A DNA stretch of 64,000 bases, from contig JAKLEB010000002.1 of assembly GCA_022711765.1 (NCBI GenBank), positions 186,001 to 250,000 on the forward strand, written 5' to 3'. Under the pieces are notes generated by a model. It was not told where the DNA came from. It saw nothing but the letters and a program-made list of their open reading frames with translations, and did not search any database. The DNA is from Candidatus Krumholzibacteriota bacterium (GTDB lineage Bacteria > Krumholzibacteriota > Krumholzibacteriia > LZORAL124-64-63). Shown piece after piece: positions 16,885 to 28,422 of this stretch. Each line of letters opens with the position of its first letter. The first letter of the stretch is position 1. The position numbers and the translations under genes are program-made.

Positions 16885-18174
16885 ATGAACGCCGGCAACC
16901 TCGTCGCGGCCTGCGGGCTCGTGATCCTCGTCGCCCTGGCCTGGTTGATGTCGCTCGACCGGCGGCGATTCCCGTGGCGCACGGTGCTGTGGGGTCTCGC
17001 GCTGCAGCTCGGTTTCGCCCTGCTGCTGTTGCGCACGCCCTGGGGCCAGCGCGCGTTCGGGTGGGCCAATGCCGCGGTCAACCGCTTGCTCAGCTTCACC
17101 GACGCCGGCAGCGCGTTTCTCTGGGGCGGGCTGTTCCGCACCAGCGAGGACCTGGTCGCCAACCTGGAACCCGGCGGCGGGCTGTCCTGGTGGCAGGCCA
17201 CGGACGCGGCGACCGGCGCGCTCGTCCCGCTCGGCACCATCTTCGTCATCCACGTGCTGCCGACGATCGTCTTCTTCTCCAGCCTGATGGCGATCCTCTA
17301 CCATCTGGGCGTCATGCAGCGCGTCATCCGCGCGATGGCCTGGGCGATGCGGCGGACCATGGGCACCAGCGGCGCCGAGTCGCTCTCGACCGCGGCCGAC
17401 ATCTTCGTGGGCCAGACGGAAGCCCCGCTGGTGATCCGCCCGTACATCGCGTCGATCACGAATTCCGAGCTCATGGCTTGCATGACCGCGGGGTTCGCGA
17501 CGATCGCGGGCGGCGTGATGGTCGCCTACGTGCGCTTCGGCCTGGACGCCGGCCATCTCGTGGCTGCCAGCGTGATGGCGGCCCCGGCGGCGTTGCTGAC
17601 CGCGAAGATCATGTACCCGCAGACCGAGGCGGCGCCGACCGCGGGAGGCGCGCGCCTGGACATCCCGAGAGAGCACGCGAACCTGCTCGACGCCGCGGCC
17701 GGCGGCGCCACGGTCGGCCTGCGACTCGCCGCGAACGTGGCCGTCATGCTGCTGGTGTTCATCGGCCTGGTCGCGATGATCAACTACGCTCTCGGCTGGA
17801 TCGGCACGTCGCTGGCGGAGATCTTCGGCTGGATCTTCGCGCCGCTCGCCTGGTGCCTGGGCGTGCCGTGGCACGAGGCGCGGATCGTAGGCAACCTGCT
17901 CGGCACCAAGATCGCCGTCAACGAGTTCGTCGCCTACGTCCAGATGATGGACGTCGTGCACGCCGGCGGGCTGGGTCCGCGCTCCACCGTGATCGCGACC
18001 TACGCGCTCTGCGGCTTCGCGAACTTCGGCAGCATCGGTATCCAGATCGGCGGCATCGCCGCGATCGCGCCCGAGCGGCGCGCCGACGTGGCGCGGCTCG
18101 GCCTGCGCGCGATGTTCGCCGGCACGATCGCGACGCTGATGACTGCCGCCGTCGCCGGATTCCTCACCCGCTGA
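16885..18174 (+). CDS. Concentrative nucleoside transporter (CNT/NupC family)
   Basis: 429 residues, close to the family's usual length. Inner-membrane protein with about nine hydrophobic segments. Diagnostic CNT motifs are present: FVGQTEAPLVIRPYIASITN (about 178-197) forming part of the nucleoside-binding hairpin, FATIAGGVMVAYVRFG, and near the C-terminus GTKIAVNEFVAYVQM and ATYALCGFANFGSIGIQIGG. It imports nucleosides by Na+ or H+ symport. The ATG at 16885 gives the canonical N-terminal helix. Single gene, with no nucleoside-catabolic genes beside it. Confidence 0.92.
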   Translation: MNAGNLVAACGLVILVALAWLMSLDRRRFPWRTVLWGLALQLGFALLLLRTPWGQRAFGWANAAVNRLLSFTDAGSAFLWGGLFRTSEDLVANLEPGGGLSWWQATDAATGALVPLGTIFVIHVLPTIVFFSSLMAILYHLGVMQRVIRAMAWAMRRTMGTSGAESLSTAADIFVGQTEAPLVIRPYIASITNSELMACMTAGFATIAGGVMVAYVRFGLDAGHLVAASVMAAPAALLTAKIMYPQTEAAPTAGGARLDIPREHANLLDAAAGGATVGLRLAANVAVMLLVFIGLVAMINYALGWIGTSLAEIFGWIFAPLAWCLGVPWHEARIVGNLLGTKIAVNEFVAYVQMMDVVHAGGLGPRSTVIATYALCGFANFGSIGIQIGGIAAIAPERRADVARLGLRAMFAGTIATLMTAAVAGFLTR

Positions 18175-18315
18175 CCGCCGGGCCGTTCGCGGGGACCGCG
18201 GCCACGCGCCGACATCTATTGGCGCCGCGGGGACGAAGATCGGTGAAAACCAGAACGGATGTTCAAAGTCGGCTGGGCCGGCCGCCGCATAGTTGGCGAC
18301 TGAATCAATCCCCGA

Positions 18316-18333
18316 TAGTATGACTAGTATGAC
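18316..18333 (+). repeat. Tandem 9-base repeat upstream of the histidine kinase gene
   Basis: TAGTATGAC occurs twice head to tail. It lies 88 bases before the start at 18421 in an AT-richer patch. TAGTAT could serve as a -10, or the repeat could be a regulator site. The rest of the 246-base gap (18175-18420) shows nothing else. Confidence 0.4.
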
Positions 18334-18420
18334 TGCGAATGACCCTGGTCTCGGCGCGGGCGCCTCGCGGAACGACCGGTCGCGTCGAGCCGCGGCGGCC
18401 GACTCTGGCAGGAGGACGCG

Positions 18421-19989
18421 ATGGATAGCTCGCCAGCGGACGCCGTGAAATCTGACCGGCCCGACGCCGGCGGCGATCCCTACCGCGAGCTCTTCGAACG
18501 CTCCGCCGACGCGATCCTCATCATCGAGAACGAGACGTTCGTCGACTGCAACCAGGCGACAGTCGACATGCTGCGCTACCGGGACAAACAGGAGCTGCTC
18601 CAGACCCACCCCGCCGACCTGTCGCCGCCGTTGCAGGCAGACGGCTGCCCGTCGTTCGCGAAGGCGAACGAGATGATCGCGCTCGCGCTCGCGCGCGGCA
18701 GCCACCGGTTCGAATGGCTCCACCGGCGGGCGGACGGCGAGATCTTCCCGGTCGAGGTGCTCCTGACCGCGGTTCCGGGGCGAGATCGGCCGCGCCTGCA
18801 CGTGGTCTGGCGGGACATCACCGAGCGCAAGCGCCTCGAGACCGAGCTGCGGCAGGCGCAGAAGATTGAAGCGATCGGCAAGCTGGCCGGCGGGATCGCG
18901 CACGATTTCAACAACCTGCTCGTCTCCATCCTGGGCCACGCCGAGCTGCTCGCGGGGGCGCTCGCGGACCAGGCCGACCTGCTCGAGCAGGTCGCCGAGA
19001 TCAAGCACGCCGGCGAGCGCGCCGCCGAGCTCGTCGGCCAGCTGCTGGCCTTCGGCCGCAAGCAGGATCTCCAGCCTCAGGTGATCGACCTGAACGCGCT
19101 GCTTCGCGACCTCACCCGCCTCCTCGTCCGGGTGATCGGCGAGCGCATCGAGGTCGAGCTGCGGCTCGCTCCGGACGACCTCTGCGTCAAGGCCGATCCG
19201 GCCCAGCTCGAGCAGGTGGTCCTGAACCTGGCGACCAACGCGCGCGACGCCATGCCCGGCGGCGGGGTCCTGACGCTCGCGACCAGCCTGGCCGACGAGA
19301 GCGGAGCGGTCAACGGCGCCGCGTCGCGGCTCGAGGCGGGCCGCTACGTCGTCCTCGAGGTCCGGGACACCGGCGAGGGCATCTCGCCGGACGTGCTCGA
19401 GCGGATCTTCGATCCGTTCTTCACGACCAAGGAGCTGGGCAAGGGAACCGGACTCGGGCTGTCCTCCGTGTACGGGATCATCCGCCAGAGCGGCGGTGAC
19501 GTCACGGTCGAGAGCGAGGTCGGTGTGGGCACGGTCTTCCGGATCTTCCTGCCGAGTACGGACGAAACGCCGCTCGCCGCCGCCCCGACCTCGCCGGTCG
19601 AACGCCGGGCGGACGCGCACGAGACGATCCTCCTGGTGGAGGACGAGGCGAGCGTCGCGTCCCTCGTGGAGCGGGTCCTGAGCCGGGAAGGCTACACAGT
19701 CCTGCGCGCGCGCGACGGCGCCGAGGCTCTGGCCGTCGCGCGATCGCGGCACTTCGACCTGCTCGTGACCGACATGGTCATGCCGCGCCTCGGCGGGCGG
19801 GAGCTGGCGCGCGCGCTGCTGGCCGAGCGTCCCCAGCTGTGCGTGCTCTACACGTCGGGCTATACCGACAGCTCGCTGGCCGAGGGGCTCGACGCCGGCG
19901 AGGACCTGGACCTGATCCAGAAGCCGTTCACGCCGCGGGAGCTGCTGTCGCGGGTGCGGTCCGCCCTGGACCGCCGGCGCGCCGGTTGA
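18421..19989 (+). CDS. Hybrid histidine kinase: PAS, HisKA, HATPase, receiver
   Basis: 522 residues, no membrane segment, so probably cytoplasmic. Residues 20-140 form a PAS domain (YRELFERSADAILIIENETF). The phosphoaccepting His161 lies in the GGIAHDFNN motif typical of the NtrB-like HDFNN group. ATP-binding features are N273 (NLATNARDAMP), DTGEG (316-320) and GKGTGLGLSSVYGI (340-353). Residues 402-516 form a receiver domain with acceptor Asp451 (LLVTDMVMP) and the EDE acidic pocket. Output must pass to another protein because no DNA-binding domain is attached. No regulator gene is adjacent, so it is an orphan kinase. Confidence 0.9.
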   Translation: MDSSPADAVKSDRPDAGGDPYRELFERSADAILIIENETFVDCNQATVDMLRYRDKQELLQTHPADLSPPLQADGCPSFAKANEMIALALARGSHRFEWLHRRADGEIFPVEVLLTAVPGRDRPRLHVVWRDITERKRLETELRQAQKIEAIGKLAGGIAHDFNNLLVSILGHAELLAGALADQADLLEQVAEIKHAGERAAELVGQLLAFGRKQDLQPQVIDLNALLRDLTRLLVRVIGERIEVELRLAPDDLCVKADPAQLEQVVLNLATNARDAMPGGGVLTLATSLADESGAVNGAASRLEAGRYVVLEVRDTGEGISPDVLERIFDPFFTTKELGKGTGLGLSSVYGIIRQSGGDVTVESEVGVGTVFRIFLPSTDETPLAAAPTSPVERRADAHETILLVEDEASVASLVERVLSREGYTVLRARDGAEALAVARSRHFDLLVTDMVMPRLGGRELARALLAERPQLCVLYTSGYTDSSLAEGLDAGEDLDLIQKPFTPRELLSRVRSALDRRRAG

Positions 19990-20117
19990 CCGCGGCGCCA
20001 CGGCCGATCCCGCAATCCGCCGTCTCCTGTGATTCCGGTCGTTCGTCGGCGTTAGTATCGAGGAGCGCCGGACGTCCTGACGTCCATCAATCGCCGGAGA
20101 CCCCGGGAGGTTCGGAT

Positions 20118-21773
20118 ATGTGTGCCTCGCCCGTCGCCGTACGCGCTGCGGTCGTCGCGGTCCTCATGGTCCTGCTGCCGGTTGGCGCCGCCCGCTCCGA
20201 TCCGGTCCCGGCCGGGGAGGTCAGCGGCACCTGGACCCTGTCGGGCTCGCCCTACCTGGTCGAGGGGGAGATCGAGGTCCCGCTCGGTCAGACGCTCGTG
20301 ATCGAGCCGGGCGTCGAGGTCCGGTTCCTCGACCACTACTCGCTGACCGTCCGCGGCTGCCTGATGGCGGTCGGCACCGCCGCCGATACGATCCTGTTCC
20401 ACGCCGCTCAGCCGAGCACCGGGTGGCACAGCCTGCGCTTCCTCGACACCTACACGTACGCGCAGCCGGCCAGCGAGGTCCGCTACTGCCGGATCCAGGA
20501 CGGCAAGGCGTCGGGCTCGTGCCCCGACAACAGCGGCGGCGCGATCTATCTCGGTCACGCGACGGCCGTGATCGCGAACTGCCTGATCAGGGGCAACGAG
20601 GCGACCTACGGCGCTGGCTCGTGGGGCGGCGGCGCCATCGCCTGCGACTACTCGACCCAGGTCACCATCGAGCGCAACACGATCGCAGACAACTACTCCG
20701 GCCACGACGGCGGCGGCATCTACTGCTACTGGGCCGCCCCGGACATCTACGACAACGTCTTCACCGGCAACTCGGCCGTCCGCGGCGCGGCCATCGCCTG
20801 TTTCGTGAACTCGGCCGCCGACATCCGCGGCAACGTGTTCGACGGCAACGACGGCGAGGCGCTCTATCTCTCCGGCGCCGCGGCCTGGGTCGTGAACAAT
20901 CGCTTCGCGGGCAACACCCGGGCGATCCACACCTACCTCTACGCCCCGAAGATCATCGGCAACCTGATCGTCGGGCACGCGACCTCGACCGGAGCCGGCA
21001 TCTGGCTCGAGGGTTCGAGCCCGCAGATCACGAACAACACCATCGCCGACAACCTGGCCACGAGCCAGGGCGGCGGGATCTACGCGAGTCAGGTCGTCTC
21101 CGGCGCGACCTTTCCCAGCAACCCGGTCCTCGTGGACAACCTCCTGTGGGGCAACGTGGCGCCGACCGGCCCGCAGTACAGCGGCGGCACCGGTTGTTCA
21201 GCCACGCTGAGCTACAGCGACGTCGAGGATCTCGCGGGGGCGGGCCTCGCCGGCACGGTCGTGCTGGGCGACGGTAACCTCGACGCGCCGCCCGAGTGGA
21301 CGGGCTCCGGCGACGATCCGTACGCCGTCTGCCTGACCTCGCCATGCCGCAACGCCGGCGCCATCGACGCGTCCGGGCTGAACCTGCCGGCGGTCGACCT
21401 CGCCGGCAACGTGCGCGTCCTGGAGGACCGCGTCGACGTGGGCGCCTACGAGTGCCCGGCCGGCGTGGGCGTTCCGGGCGACGTGCCGGCGCCGCTCGCC
21501 CGGCTGCTGCCCTGCCATCCGAATCCGTTCAATCCGCGGACGACCCTCGGGTTCTGGCTGGACGCGGCGCAGCCGGTCCGCCTTGACGTCCTCGACCTCG
21601 CCGGCCGCCGCGTGGCTACGATCTGGGACGGTCCGGCGCCGGCCGGCGTGACCGAGGTCGGCTGGTCCGGCGTGGACGCCGGCGGCCGCGCGCTGCCCTC
21701 GGGCGCCTACCTCGGCCGGTTGCGGACCGCGACCGGCACGGTGGCGACCACCCGCCTGATGCTCGTACGTTGA
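20118..21773 (+). CDS. Secreted right-handed beta-helix protein with FlgD/T9SS-type C-terminal domain
   Basis: 551 residues from the ATG at 20118 (GGGAGG seven bases upstream). Signal peptide 1-27. A cupin-free beta-helix follows, with regular rungs such as NCLIRGNEATYGAGSWGGGA, TIERNTIADNYSGHDGGGIY and ADIRGNVFDGNDGEALYL, resembling the pectate-lyase/NosD-type parallel helix. Residues 469-551 carry the NPFNP module with LDLAGRRVATIW and SGAYLGRLR, ending RLMLVR. Probably a surface or secreted carbohydrate-interacting protein. It resembles the beta-helix part of the lipoprotein at 4978 but uses the C-terminal sorting-type module instead of a lipid anchor. Confidence 0.8.
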   Translation: MCASPVAVRAAVVAVLMVLLPVGAARSDPVPAGEVSGTWTLSGSPYLVEGEIEVPLGQTLVIEPGVEVRFLDHYSLTVRGCLMAVGTAADTILFHAAQPSTGWHSLRFLDTYTYAQPASEVRYCRIQDGKASGSCPDNSGGAIYLGHATAVIANCLIRGNEATYGAGSWGGGAIACDYSTQVTIERNTIADNYSGHDGGGIYCYWAAPDIYDNVFTGNSAVRGAAIACFVNSAADIRGNVFDGNDGEALYLSGAAAWVVNNRFAGNTRAIHTYLYAPKIIGNLIVGHATSTGAGIWLEGSSPQITNNTIADNLATSQGGGIYASQVVSGATFPSNPVLVDNLLWGNVAPTGPQYSGGTGCSATLSYSDVEDLAGAGLAGTVVLGDGNLDAPPEWTGSGDDPYAVCLTSPCRNAGAIDASGLNLPAVDLAGNVRVLEDRVDVGAYECPAGVGVPGDVPAPLARLLPCHPNPFNPRTTLGFWLDAAQPVRLDVLDLAGRRVATIWDGPAPAGVTEVGWSGVDAGGRALPSGAYLGRLRTATGTVATTRLMLVR

Positions 21774-21835
21774 CCGCCCCGGGGGCGCGCGCGATCCGGC
21801 GCCCGCCCCCGCCCGCACCCGCGGAAGGGCGGTCC

Positions 21836-23767
21836 ATGCGCTACCGGGACATCCACGAGCTGTCGGTCTCGAACCCCCGGTTCTTCTGGCGGCAGAAGTC
21901 GGACCTCATCGAGTGGTTCCGCAAGCCGCAGGAGATCCTCACCGAGGACGTGAACGGCCTTGCTCGCTGGTACGAGGGCGGCCTGCTCAACACCTGCCAC
22001 CTCGCGCTCGATCGCCACGTCGACGGCGGCCGCGGCGAGCAGGTGGCGCTGTTCTGGGACTCGCCCGCGGCCGGCGAGCGCCGCCGCCGCACCTACCGCG
22101 AGCTGCGGGACGACGTCGCGAGGTTCGCGGGCGCGCTCCAGGGACTCGGCGTCGCCAAGGGCGACCGGGTCGTCGTCTACATGCCGATGATCCCCGAGGC
22201 CGTGGTCGCGATGCTGGCCTGCGCGCGCCTGGGCGCGGTGCACTCGGTGGTCTTCGGCGGCTTCGCGCCCCACGAGCTCGCCGTCCGCATCGACGACGTC
22301 CAGCCCCGGCTGCTGATCACGGCGAGCTGCGGCTTCGAAGCCTCGCGCGTCGTCGCGTACAAGCCGCTCGTCGACGCGGCGCTCGCGGAAGCGCGCTTCC
22401 CGCCGCCGCAGGTGATCGTCTTTGCGCGGCCGCAGGTTGCCGCAGCGCTGGCGCCGGGCCGCGACCTGGACTGGCACGAGCTGGTCGAGCGCGCCGAGCC
22501 GGCGGCCTGCGTGCCGGTCGCCGCCACCGACCCGCTCTACATCCTCTACACCGCCGGCACGACCGGCCGGCCCAAGGGCGTGGTCCGCGACAACGGCGGC
22601 CACGCGGTCGCGCTGCGGTACTCGCTCAAGGCGATCTACAACACCAATCCGGGCGAGGTGTTCTGGGCGGCCTCGGACGTGGGCTGGGTCGTCGGGCACT
22701 CCTACATCGTCTACGGCCCGCTGATCCACGGCTGCTCGACCGTGCTGTTCGAGGGCAAACCCGTGCGCACGCCCGACGCCGGCGCGTACTGGCGGGTCAT
22801 CCAGGACTACGGCGTGAGCGCGCTGCTCGCTGCGCCCACGGCGTTCCGCGCGATCCGCCTGGACGACCCCGACGCCCACCTGCGCCGGCGGTACGACATC
22901 TCGACGCTGCGCTCCGTGTTCCTGACCGGCGAGCGGCTCGACCCGGCCACCTTCGAGTGGCTGAACCTCGTGCTGGACGTGCCGATCGTCGACCACTGGT
23001 GGCAGACCGAGACCGGCTGGCCGGTCGCCGCGAATCCCATGGGTCTCGAACCCCACACGGTCAAGACCGGCTCGGTGACCCTGCCCGTGCCGGGCTTCCG
23101 GGTGGCTGCGCTCGACGACGCCGGCACGCCGGTCGCGCCGGGCAAGCCCGGCCACCTGTGCCTCGAGCTGCCGCTGCCGCCGGGTTGCCTCACCGGCCTC
23201 TGGAACGACAGCGACGGGTTCCGCGAGACCTACCTCGCCGCGTTCCCCGGCTACGTCCGGACCGCGGACGGCGGACACCTCGACGAGGACGGCTACGTGT
23301 TCGTCGCCGGCCGCACCGACGACGTGATCACCGTGGCCGGCCACCGCCTGTCGACCGGCGGCATGGAGGAGATCCTCGCGAGCCATCCCGCCGTCGCGGA
23401 GTGCGCCGTGGTCGGCATCGACGATCCGCTCAAGGGCCAGGTGCCGATCGGCCTCGTGGTGCTCCGGGCCGGCACGGCCGGCGGCGCCGCGCAGATCGAG
23501 GCGGACCTCGTGCAGCTGATCCGCCGCGAGATCGGCGCCGTCGCGGCGCTCCGGCAGGTGATCGTGGTCGCGCGTCTGCCCAAGACCCGCACCGGCACGA
23601 TCCTGCGCGCGACCATCCGCCGGCTCGCGGTCGAGGAGCAGATCGTCACGCCGCCGGCGATCGAGGACCCGGCGATCGTCGCCGAGATCCGCGCCGCGTT
23701 GCGCGAGCACCGCGTGGGGCAGTACGCCAGCCAGTCCCTGGCCGCCGACGACGCCGCGGATCTCTGA
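21836..23767 (+). CDS. Acetyl/propionyl-CoA synthetase-like protein lacking the catalytic C-terminal lysine
   Basis: 643 residues, full length for the short-chain acyl-CoA synthetase (PrpE/Acs) branch of the ANL family. The nucleotide-binding loop YTAGTTGRPKGVVRDNGG (239-256) is PrpE-like. WWQTETGWP (388-396) and AGRTDDVITVAGHRLSTGG (491-509) are intact. In the C-terminal A10 motif, where Acs has PKTRSGK, this protein reads LPKTRTGTILR: Thr588 replaces the lysine needed for acyl-adenylate formation. It may have lost adenylation, may use only the thiolation half-reaction, or may be regulatory. It is followed 150 bases downstream by an intact Acs. The start is the ATG at 21836, after GAAGGGCGG. 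Confidence 0.85.
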   Translation: MRYRDIHELSVSNPRFFWRQKSDLIEWFRKPQEILTEDVNGLARWYEGGLLNTCHLALDRHVDGGRGEQVALFWDSPAAGERRRRTYRELRDDVARFAGALQGLGVAKGDRVVVYMPMIPEAVVAMLACARLGAVHSVVFGGFAPHELAVRIDDVQPRLLITASCGFEASRVVAYKPLVDAALAEARFPPPQVIVFARPQVAAALAPGRDLDWHELVERAEPAACVPVAATDPLYILYTAGTTGRPKGVVRDNGGHAVALRYSLKAIYNTNPGEVFWAASDVGWVVGHSYIVYGPLIHGCSTVLFEGKPVRTPDAGAYWRVIQDYGVSALLAAPTAFRAIRLDDPDAHLRRRYDISTLRSVFLTGERLDPATFEWLNLVLDVPIVDHWWQTETGWPVAANPMGLEPHTVKTGSVTLPVPGFRVAALDDAGTPVAPGKPGHLCLELPLPPGCLTGLWNDSDGFRETYLAAFPGYVRTADGGHLDEDGYVFVAGRTDDVITVAGHRLSTGGMEEILASHPAVAECAVVGIDDPLKGQVPIGLVVLRAGTAGGAAQIEADLVQLIRREIGAVAALRQVIVVARLPKTRTGTILRATIRRLAVEEQIVTPPAIEDPAIVAEIRAALREHRVGQYASQSLAADDAADL

Positions 23768-23917
23768 CCGCGCGCGCGTCCCGGCCCCTTGTCGCGCAAC
23801 CAATATACAAGTATCAAATAGTCTTCTATTCGATCGCCGCATCCGGTGGCCCGGCGTGGCGGACGGCGCCCGCCGATCCCGCCGGGTCCGACCCCGCTCG
23901 CGAGGAGGCACGAGGCC

Positions 23918-25876
<1,959 letters not shown>

Positions 25877-25925
25877 GCGCCGAACCGCGCCGCCAAGACA
25901 CCAGGGTTCGCGCGCGGCCAGCCAG

Positions 25926-27115
25926 TCGAGCCTCGGCGACCGCTGCGCGGCGATGGCGCGGCGGCTACCGGAACAACCCCTTCACGTCCGTCCAGCTTCG
26001 GTTCTCGACCTCGACCGCCGGGGCCCAGTAGTCTGTGTACAGGATGTAGTCGTACTCGTAGGTCTCGCCGTCCCAGAAGGACGTCGGGCCAGCCCAGTAC
26101 CAAACGGTCGAGCCGGCAGCGCCCACGATCGTCAGCGTGCCGGGAGCGCAGGGGCCGACGATGAGGCTCTGGACCACGGCGACCGAGCCGCAGTTCTGGG
26201 GACCGAGCTCGAACATGTAGGTAGCCTCTTCGGCATCGCCGGTCACCTCGAGCACGCCGCCCCACGGGATCACCCTCGTGAACCAGTCGGTGTCACGCGA
26301 GGAGCCGCCGCTCGCGCTCAGGTAGTATCCGGAACGACCGCAGAACCACGAGGGGAGTGCCTGAAACGGGTAGTCGGGCGGCGAATTGCAGCCACCGTTC
26401 CAGTTGTCGACGTAGCCGTCCACGAGCGGCGGCTCGTTCTCGTGCTGAAATCCGCCCGGACAGTCGAGTATACACGGCACGTACTCGACGATCGTCAGGA
26501 TGTAGGCACCGGCGCTCGTTCCATACCCGTCGATCACCAGGAAGTACTTCGTGTCGGCGGACAGCGCGAGGTTCTCGATCTTCGACGTCCAGTCGCTGTA
26601 GAAGTCGTCGTTGCAGGCGACCAGCTCGAAGTCCTCGCGGTAGACGTAGATCTTCGTGTCGTAGCTCGATCCGTACATGTCGATGGCCACGACGATGTCG
26701 GCCTGCGGTGAGAACCGGTAGACCACGTCGGGCGCGGTCGAACCGGTGTACGGGCAGACCTCGTCGTAGTCGTTCGTGTAGCCGGCCGTGGTGCCGGTGG
26801 TCGAGAAGTCGGACAGCTGCGGGATGTAGACCGCATCGGCCATCGTGTCGCCGCCCTGGCGGATGACCGCCGGGTCGGGCGGTGGGGCTGGCGGCGCAGA
26901 GAGCGGCTTGGCGGGGGCCTGGGTGCCGAGGTCGTACCCGAGCGCCGGCAACGCCGACGCGAGCACGGCGAGCATCAGCAGGAATCGCATGACGTCCATC
27001 CCTCCGTTGATCGTCGCCTCGATGATACCAGGTTTTCCGCAGCGTGCGTCACCGGAATCGCGGCTGTCTTCCGGCAGGATAGGACCGCGTTGACGTCCGG
27101 CGGTCCCTTGCCGCG
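25926..27115. repeat. Direct repeat, copy A (about 1.2 kb)
   Basis: This segment contains the minus-strand secreted gene at 25965-26990 and about 115 bases upstream of it. It recurs in the same orientation at 28423-29646. Similarity is near-identical over roughly 26371-27020 (I see single differences such as at 26503) and patchy over about 26000-26370, so the copies are mosaic. No transposase, terminal inverted repeat or target-site duplication is visible. Edges are approximate. Confidence 0.85.
25965..26990 (-). CDS. Secreted PPC-like domain protein, duplicated copy A, with SWTDVKGLFR tail
   Basis: 341 residues from the ATG at 26990. An ATG three codons earlier directly abuts GGAGGG, while 26990 is nine bases from it, so 26990 is preferred. 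Signal peptide MRFLLMLAVLASALPALG. After a Pro-rich linker, residues about 45-165 resemble a bacterial pre-peptidase C-terminal (PPC) beta-sandwich (VVYRFSPQADIVVAIDMY, SSYDTKIYVYREDFELVACN, LSADTKYFLVIDGYGTSAG). A second, more variable beta-domain follows. The last ten residues SWTDVKGLFR are shared with copy B and echo the tail of the truncated gene at 7321. Export and an adhesin-like or scaffold role are inferred; no catalytic site is seen. Confidence 0.75.
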   Translation of the reverse strand: MRFLLMLAVLASALPALGYDLGTQAPAKPLSAPPAPPPDPAVIRQGGDTMADAVYIPQLSDFSTTGTTAGYTNDYDEVCPYTGSTAPDVVYRFSPQADIVVAIDMYGSSYDTKIYVYREDFELVACNDDFYSDWTSKIENLALSADTKYFLVIDGYGTSAGAYILTIVEYVPCILDCPGGFQHENEPPLVDGYVDNWNGGCNSPPDYPFQALPSWFCGRSGYYLSASGGSSRDTDWFTRVIPWGGVLEVTGDAEEATYMFELGPQNCGSVAVVQSLIVGPCAPGTLTIVGAAGSTVWYWAGPTSFWDGETYEYDYILYTDYWAPAVEVENRSWTDVKGLFR

Positions 27116-27210
27116 CGAAGCCTCCGATTCCCCGCCCGATCTCGTGGTCGTTGCGTACGTGCGGGGAACAGGTGCTTTGATCGTCTTGCATGTTACCAAG
27201 AAAATAGCAA

Positions 27211-27238
27211 TTGCCATTTACATAATTCATGGTAAGCT
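27211..27238 (+). promoter_or_regulatory. Candidate promoter for the ATPase gene, possibly leaderless
   Basis: TTGCCA (27211-27216), 16 bases, then TGG-TAAGCT (-10 at 27233-27238). The ATG at 27245 sits where transcription would start, and no Shine-Dalgarno is present. The surrounding 27175-27240 is markedly AT-rich for this genome. This is also the divergent upstream region of copy A. Confidence 0.4.
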
Positions 27239-27244
27239 TGGCCC

Positions 27245-28402
27245 ATGCTCGTCCCACGCCCACACCACCTCACCACCATCGAGACGGCTTTGGGGCGCCA
27301 CCCCATCGTGGTCCTCACCGGCCCCCGCCAGAGCGGCAAGACGACCCTGGCCCGCGAGCTGGTGTCCGAGGATTCGCCGAACTACTTCGACCTCGAGGAT
27401 CCGGTCAGCCTCGCGCGGCTCGACGAGCCGCTCACCGCGCTGCGCCCCCTCGAGGGCCTGGTGGTGATCGACGAGGTCCAGCGGCGGCCCGACCTCTTCC
27501 CGGTGCTGCGCGTCCTGGCGGACCGGTCCGATCGATCGGCGCGCTTCCTGATCCTCGGCAGCGCGTCGGGCGACCTGCTGCGGCAGAGTTCGGAATCCCT
27601 GGCCGGCCGGGTGGAATCCATCGCCATCGGCGGCTTCACGCTGCTCGAGGTGGGTCCTGACGACGCGACTACGCTCTGGCGTCGCGGCGGCTTTCCGCGC
27701 GCGTATCTGGCGCCCTCGGAGGCCGACAGCGTCGCCTGGCGCCGGCAGTTCATGCAGACGCTCCTCGAGCGTGACCTGCCCCAGTGGGGCGTGCGCGTGC
27801 CAGCCGAGTCGCTGCGGCGGTTCTGGGCGATGGTGGCGCACTACCATGGTCAGATCTGGAACGCCGCCGAGCCCGCCCGTGCGCTGGGAGTGAGCAGCCC
27901 GACGGCACGCAGCTACCTCGACCTCCTCACCGATGCGCTGGTCGTGCGCCAGCTCCAGCCCTGGCACGCCAACCTCAAGAAGCGGCAGGTCAAGTCGCCC
28001 AAGGTCTACGTGCGCGACAGCGGTCTATTACACCGGCTGCTCGGCCTGGAGAGCGAGAAGGCCCTGCTTGAGCACCCCAAGGTCGGGGCGTCGTGGGAGG
28101 GCTTCGTCATCGAGCAGGTCCTCGCCGCCGAGGAGCACGACGAGGCCTGGTTCTGGGCCACGCACCAGGGTGCGGAGATCGACCTGATCCTGCGTCGCGG
28201 CGACCGCCTGCTGGGCGTGGAATGCAAGCGGGCCGACGCGCCGAGGCTGACGCCGTCGATCCGGATCGCCATGGACGACCTGGGCCTCGAACAGGTGGCC
28301 GTGATCCATCCCGGGACGCGGCGTTACGCGTTGGCCGAGCGGGTCGAGGTGGTGCCGCTCGTGACACTCGCGGAACGGGGGCGCTTGTTCGCGGCCGTCT
28401 AG
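27245..28402 (+). CDS. AAA-type ATPase with DUF4143 domain
   Basis: 385 residues. The N-terminal AAA_14-type domain has Walker A GPRQSGKTT (26-34) and Walker B LVVIDEVQRRP. The C-terminal DUF4143 domain (about 200-350) contains SSPTARSYLDLLTDALVVRQ, KVYVRDSGLLHRLLG and GASWEGFVIEQVL. It ends with a nuclease-like fold pattern, FWATHQGAEIDLILRRGDR...GVECK, matching the restriction-endonuclease-like E..D..ECK arrangement often noted in this family. Its cellular role is not established; members are frequent mobile accessory genes. It stands alone between two direct copies of a secreted gene, in the opposite orientation. Confidence 0.85.
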   Translation: MLVPRPHHLTTIETALGRHPIVVLTGPRQSGKTTLARELVSEDSPNYFDLEDPVSLARLDEPLTALRPLEGLVVIDEVQRRPDLFPVLRVLADRSDRSARFLILGSASGDLLRQSSESLAGRVESIAIGGFTLLEVGPDDATTLWRRGGFPRAYLAPSEADSVAWRRQFMQTLLERDLPQWGVRVPAESLRRFWAMVAHYHGQIWNAAEPARALGVSSPTARSYLDLLTDALVVRQLQPWHANLKKRQVKSPKVYVRDSGLLHRLLGLESEKALLEHPKVGASWEGFVIEQVLAAEEHDEAWFWATHQGAEIDLILRRGDRLLGVECKRADAPRLTPSIRIAMDDLGLEQVAVIHPGTRRYALAERVEVVPLVTLAERGRLFAAV

Positions 28403-28422
28403 GGACCGGCCCGCGCGGTCGA

